Positions 58,041-64,000 of a stretch of DNA of 64,000 nt are shown here, piece by piece. This DNA is from Margaritispora aquatica (taxonomy: Eukaryota > Ascomycota > Leotiomycetes > Helotiales > Discinellaceae): NCBI GenBank assembly GCA_007644065.1, contig VJWN01000001.1, positions 2,618,340-2,682,339 of the forward strand, read 5' to 3'. A model generated the notes under the pieces. The model worked only from the letters and a program-made list of their open reading frames with translations, ran no database searches and had not been told where the DNA came from. Both the position numbers and the translations under genes were made by a program. Within the stretch, counting starts at the first letter, position 1; every line of letters begins with the position of its first letter.

Positions 58041-58828
58041 TTAGTATTCAGGCGATGGGTAGCGAGCGCGCGCTTGCTTGTATTTCTCTGGGTTCTTCTT
58101 GGAGGCTTTTGTCTTCATTGTTCTAGAAGTGAAATGTCAGCTTCAATTTCTGGTTTTGGTAGGAGGCGAGGTCGTAGCGAGGTTGTAGTTGATATAGGCA
58201 GATTGAAAGATTGGTGGGCAGAGAATTGGAGAATTGGGAACTCACGAAACTCTCTTTTGTGTCCACTCCAAGTCTCTTCGCACCTCCTTTGCATCCGCGT
58301 AGCCCTCAGCGAGTCTAGCACGGGATCTTGCGAGACGCTGCTGAGCCAACTGTTGCAGCTCAAGAAGCTCCCGGTGTTTTGCGTTTAGCAATCCAGATCT
58401 GATTTTAGTTAGCTCCTGTTTTCGTTTCCCATGTCCCATTCTTTCACTTCTAGATAAATACCACTTTGAGTGACAAGAGAGAGTAAGAGTACTTACGTCT
58501 GTGCCTGCACGGCAAGTGTGCGATCCAAAGGCAAGGGGTCAAAGGCGCTGCTGAAGCGATCTTGCATGTACTCTTGCATGTCGACGCCATTAGCAGACGC
58601 AGAGCTGTCGTATTCGCCGCCACTGGCACTGCCGGCATAGCTAGGTGATGTCGCGGAGTAGGCTGAGTGCCCGTAGGTTCCTGTGCCGGTGGAGACAGAC
58701 TCTGGTGCTTCTGGAGGCGAGACAGCGTAGGGACCGTGGGTGGGTGGTGAGGCGTAGTAAGGCTGTTTGTGTGGGACAGCGATGGGGAGGGAGGTTGTTT
58801 GGTAATAGGATTGTTGGTGATAGGCCAT
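58041..58828 (-). CDS. KXD1: KxDL-domain protein, BLOC-1-related
   Basis: Exons 58497-58828, 58246-58398 and 58041-58122 (introns 98 and 123 bp) give 188 residues. A Tyr/Ser/Pro-rich N-terminus is followed by the KxDL domain (about residues 84-165: MQDRFSSAFDPLPLDRTLAVQAQT, then helical NAKHRELLELQQLAQQRL and RDLEWTQKRV). The last exon adds a Lys-rich tail ending RYPSPEY. Yeast Kxd1 is a subunit of the BLOC-1 complex involved in endosome maturation. The phases agree across all three exons, and the ATG at 58828 is the first in the frame. Confidence 0.9.
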
Positions 58829-61484
58829 TGTGAAGTAGATAGATTGGTAGTTGCGTGTGGTTGGTAGGTAGTGAGGTATGTGGTGGAGTGTAGTAGACTG
58901 TGTGAGGTTGATGAGTTGAAGATTGAAGTGTCAAGTAGTGAGGTGAAGGTGAACTTTGTTTGTAAGACAAATTGTTTGTATGGGAATTGTGAAATGGATA
59001 GAAGTTGGAGAAGATGCAAATGAGTTTGATATGGAGGAAAAAGAAAGAGAAACTGCTCAACTCCTTCCTCAAGCACCCTTTTATACCTTTTCTGAACAAA
59101 ATTCTCGCTAATTCTGCTTCCAACCATCGACCATCGAAGGGGGAATGAGTTTGACCCCGATGTCTTCTCTTTCCCCTCCTTCCGTATCTCTGCTGAGGAG
59201 GAGCGTCTGACCCCGCTCTAGGAGGCAAATGGAGAAGATAATAGGACGATAGGCAGCTCGATCGAACCTTGCTTTGGTTTGCAGTCCGTCTCGAGTCGAC
59301 TAGTCTGGTCAAGCCCTCCACAAACTACTACTTACCTACACAGAAACACACACACCAACGCCGTTCTTCGATCCGCACCTCCCGCCTCTCACCTCTCACA
59401 TCTATCCCGAGGGCCTCTTCGCACTTTTTCATGCAGCAACCGGTAAGGAAGTGCAATATCAAAGGAGGGTAATCCCTGGAGGTTCCTTAGCGTGCTTGTG
59501 GAGTGGTGAGAACAAGACAAGGATCCAGACGAGAATGGGCAGAACGCAGCACGGTCTAGTAGGAAACCGAAAGGCAAACGAGGGCAGACAGGTAGATTGT
59601 AGTTGGCTATGCAATGCAGGTGGTGCGGATTAGTCTGGCCCAGGTAGAGTTTCTATTGCTCAGAGATAGCCGTCATGGGCTCTTTTTCGCGGATGCCGAA
59701 GATGGGATTGGCTGATTGCGGTACAGGGGCAATGATTGATACTGGATGAAAGGCAAAGAAAGAATGGGTTGCAAGGGAATTCCTCAACGGCTGTGTAGTA
59801 GTGTGCGTAGTAACCAAAGAGGAAGAAGATGCCGTGGCCCTGGAACAAGAGACAGACTCTCACTCGCTCTAGCTGATAAGTGGAGGATCATGGAAAGTCA
59901 TTTTCCAATTGCCCATTTTGCCTTTTGCATTTTGCATTTGATATTTCAGGGTACGAGCAAGTCAGGTAGAGTAGCGGGAAGAAAGAAACGAACAAGCGCG
60001 ACTCCACCGCCCTGGCCTAAGGTAATCCCATCAAAGCCCTAGTTCCCAGCTGCTGTTTTGCGTCCGGGAGAGACAAAAGCAGCGTTGTAACAGCCATCGC
60101 CGAGAAGCAATGGCATGGCAATGGCTGACAGACTGACATGTCTGAGTCCAAAGTGTGGAGAAGATGGAGAAGAATGCTAATATCTGGCTGGATGAGACTC
60201 CTGGTGCACCTATGTCGAAATAGCTAATTGGACGATAGTAGGGCAAAGAGGGTTTGTGGTCAGGCTCCAACGCATACAAACACAAACATGGAACTGATTT
60301 ATTCTCTGAGCAAGTCCAGTCGAAGTGTCTTTCGTTGCTAGATCCGATGTATTGAGTGGTGAGTGTTGAATGATGTGTGATGTGCGATGTGTTGTCCATC
60401 CGTTCAAATAGAATCAGCCCCTCCAAAAAATAATACATTTGCCGACCCTGGTTAGGAATAAAAATATTTACTGGGATTAGAGATGCTATGATTGGATAAT
60501 TGGCCGAGGTGAAGACTTTATTACTTTATTTGGTTTAGTGATCGATCACAGGACGAGTTTGGTATGCGAGCAATATCAAGTTCGAACTCTAGCTACAATC
60601 ACACCACAAGAACATTCCATAGGATTATCTAGTGATTTGGGTTATTGTGCCAGTCTGTATTATATTAGGTCAACGGCGACATGGATGACTGCCGATGAAG
60701 GCCTCAAATCGTCAAGTGTTTGTGCACTAAAAAGTTACCCCTCCAAAAGGAAGCCTTTCCTCACCAGTACAAGTGCGAACGACATCATACCTTACTCGGT
60801 GACAACCAAAGACTCACTCACAATTGCCCCTCCATATCCATTACCATGCCACACTCCAATGAGCAAGAGAACAAAAAAACAAAAAGAGTTGTCAGCGGAA
60901 TAATAAATAATAAAAATAAGAATAAAATCAAACACTACAAGTGCATCGAGCCAGAACCGAAAGGTGAGGTGTGAGGTGTGTACTTGTACACCACCCATTG
61001 GCCGACGTGCACCAATGGGGCTCATGTAGTGCATGTCTTGCCATGATGCCTACTTCATACCTACCATACCGATCCTCAATTTCAACGAAGATCTGCCCTA
61101 CCATATCAAACGGCCATACAGAATGGAGACGCAAGCAGAAAAAACGTGCCCATGCCATACCATGCCTTGCCATGCATTACCTCACATTCTGCCTGTCAGT
61201 CGAAGCACCACCATCAGGCCCCCGATGAACTCCATCCTGCATGAACAGCAAATCACCACATGCTTCCGCAGCATGCATGGGACAAAGCCAGGGAAGTGAG
61301 AAGAGAAGAAGTGAGAATGAAAAAAAAGTAGTCATCGAGTCCTTTCAAATACACAATCCTAATATCTGCCTTGATATATCACTCTATACCCTGCGCTATG
61401 TGAGCCACCAACGCCATTTCCTCCCTGGTGCCTACCTATGTGCTATCCTCCCATCCTCCGGACAATTAATCATATCCCACTTGT
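58829..61484. other. 2.7-kb intergenic region
   Basis: Promoter side of KXD1 (pyrimidine-rich leader on the minus strand, plus-strand GTAGGTAGTGAGG-type sequence near 58860-58950) and the 3' flank of DGK1. No frame with a recognisable domain; no RNA gene seen. Confidence 0.55.
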
Positions 61485-62663
61485 TTAACCAAAGATTTTG
61501 AGAAAGCCCCACATCCCACACCCCGAGAGAACCGGTATCGTTAGATTGTCATCCCATCCGAATATATCCACCACCTCGCTCGCCGATGCCGCAAACCCTG
61601 TCCATAAACTCATGATCCCTATCGCCGCGGCTCCCGAAATGCTACCATGAACCTCGCTCATGCCGAATGTGTTCCTAACCGCCTCGGGCAACGACAGCGT
61701 TCCTGTAAACATGAAAGGAAAGTTGACGTCCCCAGCAAAGGATGGCGTACGCGGTGCTAACCAGCCCCAAAATGAGGCTGCAGTAATCACACCGACGGCG
61801 AACGCGGCAGAGGATCCTGCGAGTGATTTGCCCTTCCTGATGCGTGGTGTGTAACGTCCATATGCTCGTCCCACAGTACTAGCAGCAGTATCACACCAGC
61901 TAAGAAGCAAAATGCCCATCAATCCTACGTCCTTGGGGAAAAAAGATAGTACAATCCATGCTCCAAGTAGGTACCAGATCACGCCGTTCCAACCTGCATA
62001 CTCGCTCTCCCTCATAAAGGCACCTAGGCACCTGACGTAGAAGCGATTTAATGACGCGTATGTATGTCGTAGATAATCAGTCGTTGCAATAGGTATCAAA
62101 GCTCCCATTAGCCATGGAGTAATCGAAGTTGTTTGCACACCTGACACATATAGCCAGGTAGCAAAGAAACCGATCGAAACGTGTAAAATCTTACGAGGGA
62201 CTTCGTGGCGATGTACAAAACTCCGCCAGTGTCTGTGAATAGGAATAAGACCCAATGGACTCGGGCTCCGACTAATGTCTTGCCAACTCCATCCCGTAGT
62301 AGCACTTGTAGGTGAGAGATGACCATTTGTAGCCTTCCCATTTCCGTTCATCACTCCATCTGTAGAAGTTTCCGCTTGAGGCTCTGGTATCGTATCGAGT
62401 TTTGACTTGTCCTTCGCAAAGGAGAGTTTGGATACATTTCGGGGTTGCATAGAACTCCTGCTCTTCGATCGCGCTCTCCTATTCTCATTACCGAGTTCGT
62501 CCTCCACATCAAGTTCTTCATCGATAGGCTGTTGCGCAGCCAATTTTTTCCTCGCAGATCTTGTCATTGGGCCAAAGTAGCCATCTTGTGTTTCGCGCTC
62601 CGATGGGGTTGGCGAAGGTGAGATTACCCTCGGAGTGCCCGGAATAGGGTTGGACGATGCCAT
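61485..62663 (-). CDS. DGK1: CTP-dependent diacylglycerol kinase
   Basis: 392 residues from ATG 62663 (MASSNPIPGTPRVIS). A Ser/Arg-rich cytosolic N-terminus of about 150 residues is followed by RHEVPRKILHVSIGFFATWLY and several membrane helices; LLSWCDTAASTVGRAYGR (about 265-282) and the RIRKGKSLAGS element are conserved in the CTP-transferase family of Dgk1. The enzyme makes phosphatidate from diacylglycerol with CTP at the ER/nuclear membrane, opposing phosphatidate phosphatase. The same frame stays open for another 153 codons upstream, but that part is rich in unlikely sequence and has no ATG at its head, so it is treated as leader. Confidence 0.92.
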   Translation of the reverse strand: MASSNPIPGTPRVISPSPTPSERETQDGYFGPMTRSARKKLAAQQPIDEELDVEDELGNENRRARSKSRSSMQPRNVSKLSFAKDKSKLDTIPEPQAETSTDGVMNGNGKATNGHLSPTSATTGWSWQDISRSPSPLGLIPIHRHWRSFVHRHEVPRKILHVSIGFFATWLYVSGVQTTSITPWLMGALIPIATTDYLRHTYASLNRFYVRCLGAFMRESEYAGWNGVIWYLLGAWIVLSFFPKDVGLMGILLLSWCDTAASTVGRAYGRYTPRIRKGKSLAGSSAAFAVGVITAASFWGWLAPRTPSFAGDVNFPFMFTGTLSLPEAVRNTFGMSEVHGSISGAAAIGIMSLWTGFAASASEVVDIFGWDDNLTIPVLSGCGMWGFLKIFG

Positions 62664-63541
62664 GGTAAAAGGTGGTAGAGAAGAGACTCGAATGACGCCA
62701 GTGAAGACTCGTCCAATATCTGCAACTCGAAGAATCCAAGAGGTGGGTGTGTTTATGGAGTGGAGATGTTTATCTTTTCTTGAAACGCGGTCCGGAATCG
62801 TGGTGGTGTTGTTGTTGAGCGATGAAAACAAGCTGATGCCCTGGCCTACCGGATCGAACTGGAGAAGATACGCAGAACAAGACTGCACTGCATCGTTGAA
62901 GAAATAAATGATGACTGATTTGCGCCGTGATGTGGCACACTCAGTCGAGGGGATGGGGGTGCCAACTCTGCGGGGAGTGGGAGAGAAGGATTGAGTGGTT
63001 GTGATGGATGAGAAGAAGAGAGGTTTTGCTTGCTGGTGCGCAGTTGTCTTACTTTCCTGCGCTGCGATAAAGATCGAGGGTCTTCCACAGCAGGGGTGGG
63101 CACACGACAGGCTGGCTTTCACATGCGATACGACAAAAGGAAGAAGAAAATAAAGTAAAATAAAACAAATACTTGTTAACTTGAAAATGAAGAATATGGA
63201 GCAAGAAGACTCTGGATACTTCCAAGGTCTACAAGCCCTCGGATATCAAGGTCTAAACAGATGGTCGAGGTACAGATGTGGTGAGCTTCAGTGGTGCGGC
63301 ACGATGATGTCGATGTGGTCTTGAACTTCCTTCATTTGAAGAATTTCAGAGGTCCTTGGTCTTGGCAGGCTCTGTCGGCTAAACTAGGGCTAAACCGATA
63401 GGAGATAACGATGTCCCGCAATTTTTTGTCGTCTGGAAAATTATACCTTTCTAGTGTTGTGTGACGACCATAGCAACATCAGTTGCTCGCCATTGCATAC
63501 AATTGTTCTATCTAACCCGACCGAACGAACCAAAGCTTATC
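62664..63541. promoter_or_regulatory. divergent region DGK1 / SPB4, including a long DGK1 leader
   Basis: 878 bp between start codons. The minus-strand frame upstream of DGK1 is open to 63122, which can be either an untranslated leader or an unrecognised N-terminal extension. Nothing else identified. Confidence 0.5.
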
Positions 63542-64000
63542 ATGGCCCCCGAAGTCGAGAAGAAGAGAGATCCTCGCTCTTGGGATGCTCTAACACCCTC
63601 CCTCGCAGAATGGATACTCGATGCAGTTGCTTCTATGGGATTTGGCCGAATGACGCCTGTACAAGCTTCGACCATTCCTCTATTCTCACAAAACAAAGAT
63701 GTGGTTGTTGAAGCTGTTACTGGAAGTGGAAAGACATTGGCCTACTTAATACCCGTGGTGGAAAAACTGTTGCGGCTGGAAGAACCCCTCAAGAAGCATC
63801 ATGTCGGCGCAATTATCATTTCCCCAACTAGAGAACTTGCGACACAAATACACTCCGTCTTACTATCCCTATTGGCCTTCCACGCTCCATCATCTGAAGC
63901 ATTGAACTCTTCTGGAGAGGGTGATCAAAAGCGATCCACGACCGTCTCAACGGTGCTGCCCCAACTTCTGCTTGGAGGAACGACCACTCCAGCACAAGAT
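63542..64000 (+). CDS. SPB4: ATP-dependent rRNA helicase SPB4 (partial, cut by the window end)
   Basis: 153 codons from [17 protein letters not shown] are open to the window end without intron. DEAD-box motifs in order: the Q motif region [14 protein letters not shown] (about residues 32-45), motif I AVTGSGKT (about 58-65) and motif Ia PTRELA (about 95-100). The start (W-D-L-P-S-L-A-E-W-type spacing) is that of SPB4/DDX55, a nucleolar helicase for 60S subunit assembly. The rest of the gene lies outside the window. Confidence 0.93.
   Translation, partial: MAPEVEKKRDPRSWDALTPSLAEWILDAVASMGFGRMTPVQASTIPLFSQNKDVVVEAVTGSGKTLAYLIPVVEKLLRLEEPLKKHHVGAIIISPTRELATQIHSVLLSLLAFHAPSSEALNSSGEGDQKRSTTVSTVLPQLLLGGTTTPAQD

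Noticed and set aside
1..64000. CRISPR arrays, operons, ribosome binding sites, transposons
   Set aside because: Intron-bearing eukaryotic DNA; direct repeats are micro- or minisatellites without spacer structure, and no transposase, integrase or terminal repeats were recognised.

Overview
The window is nuclear DNA of a filamentous ascomycete (Pezizomycotina). Most genes carry short GT-AG introns of 47-133 bp with GTAAGT-like donors and CTAAC-like branch sites. Both tRNA genes have an intron directly after the anticodon loop purine. The protein set is typical of this group: a DUF1996+WSC secreted protein, Ser/Thr-rich wall proteins, an LTE1-type Ras exchange factor and HeLo-like/kinase families. 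The flavour of the proteins suggests Leotiomycetes (Sclerotinia/Botrytis relatives), but that is recollection of family resemblance, not a search.

Left part (1-24 kb), surface and accessory genes widely spaced: a 1010-aa Ser/Pro/Gly-rich wall-protein candidate (1046-4133, -), a CobW/ZNG1-type metal GTPase (4661-5764, -), a DUF1996+WSC secreted protein (9826-11533, +), a pirin (13215-14883, -) whose oversized intron holds an antisense tRNA-Gly, a GNAT acetyltransferase (15470-16272, -), an unknown multi-pass membrane protein (17356-18213, -), and a seven-exon secreted aspartic protease with a long Ser/Thr repeat tail (18998-21918, -).

Middle (24-42 kb): a large LTE1-like RasGEF (24127-29436, -), then about 7.5 kb without a convincing protein gene but rich in microsatellites, and a tRNA-Asp (36934-37014, -). 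Next come two divergently arranged, inactivated genes. One is a protein kinase relic (37819-39869, -) with one nonsense codon and one single-base frameshift. The other is a relic (40434-42044, +) encoding an N-terminal helical domain fused to a kinase-like domain lacking catalytic residues, interrupted by four in-frame stops. The architecture resembles the HeLo-like/pseudokinase (MLKL-like) cell-death executors, and the stop codons look like C-to-T mutations. This pair is the most interesting part of the window.

Right part (42-64 kb), a dense housekeeping block: a lipocalin-like protein, a Cir_N-domain protein, SEC18/NSF (vesicle fusion), NOP58 (box C/D snoRNP), VMA6 (V-ATPase d subunit), mitochondrial uS15m, cytosolic ribosomal protein S0/uS2, KXD1 (BLOC-1-related), DGK1 (CTP-dependent diacylglycerol kinase) and the 5' part of SPB4 (60S-biogenesis DEAD-box helicase, cut by the window end). 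Several of these are in head-to-head pairs with short shared promoters. All exon coordinates were derived by hand from frames and splice signals; no alignment or RNA evidence was available.
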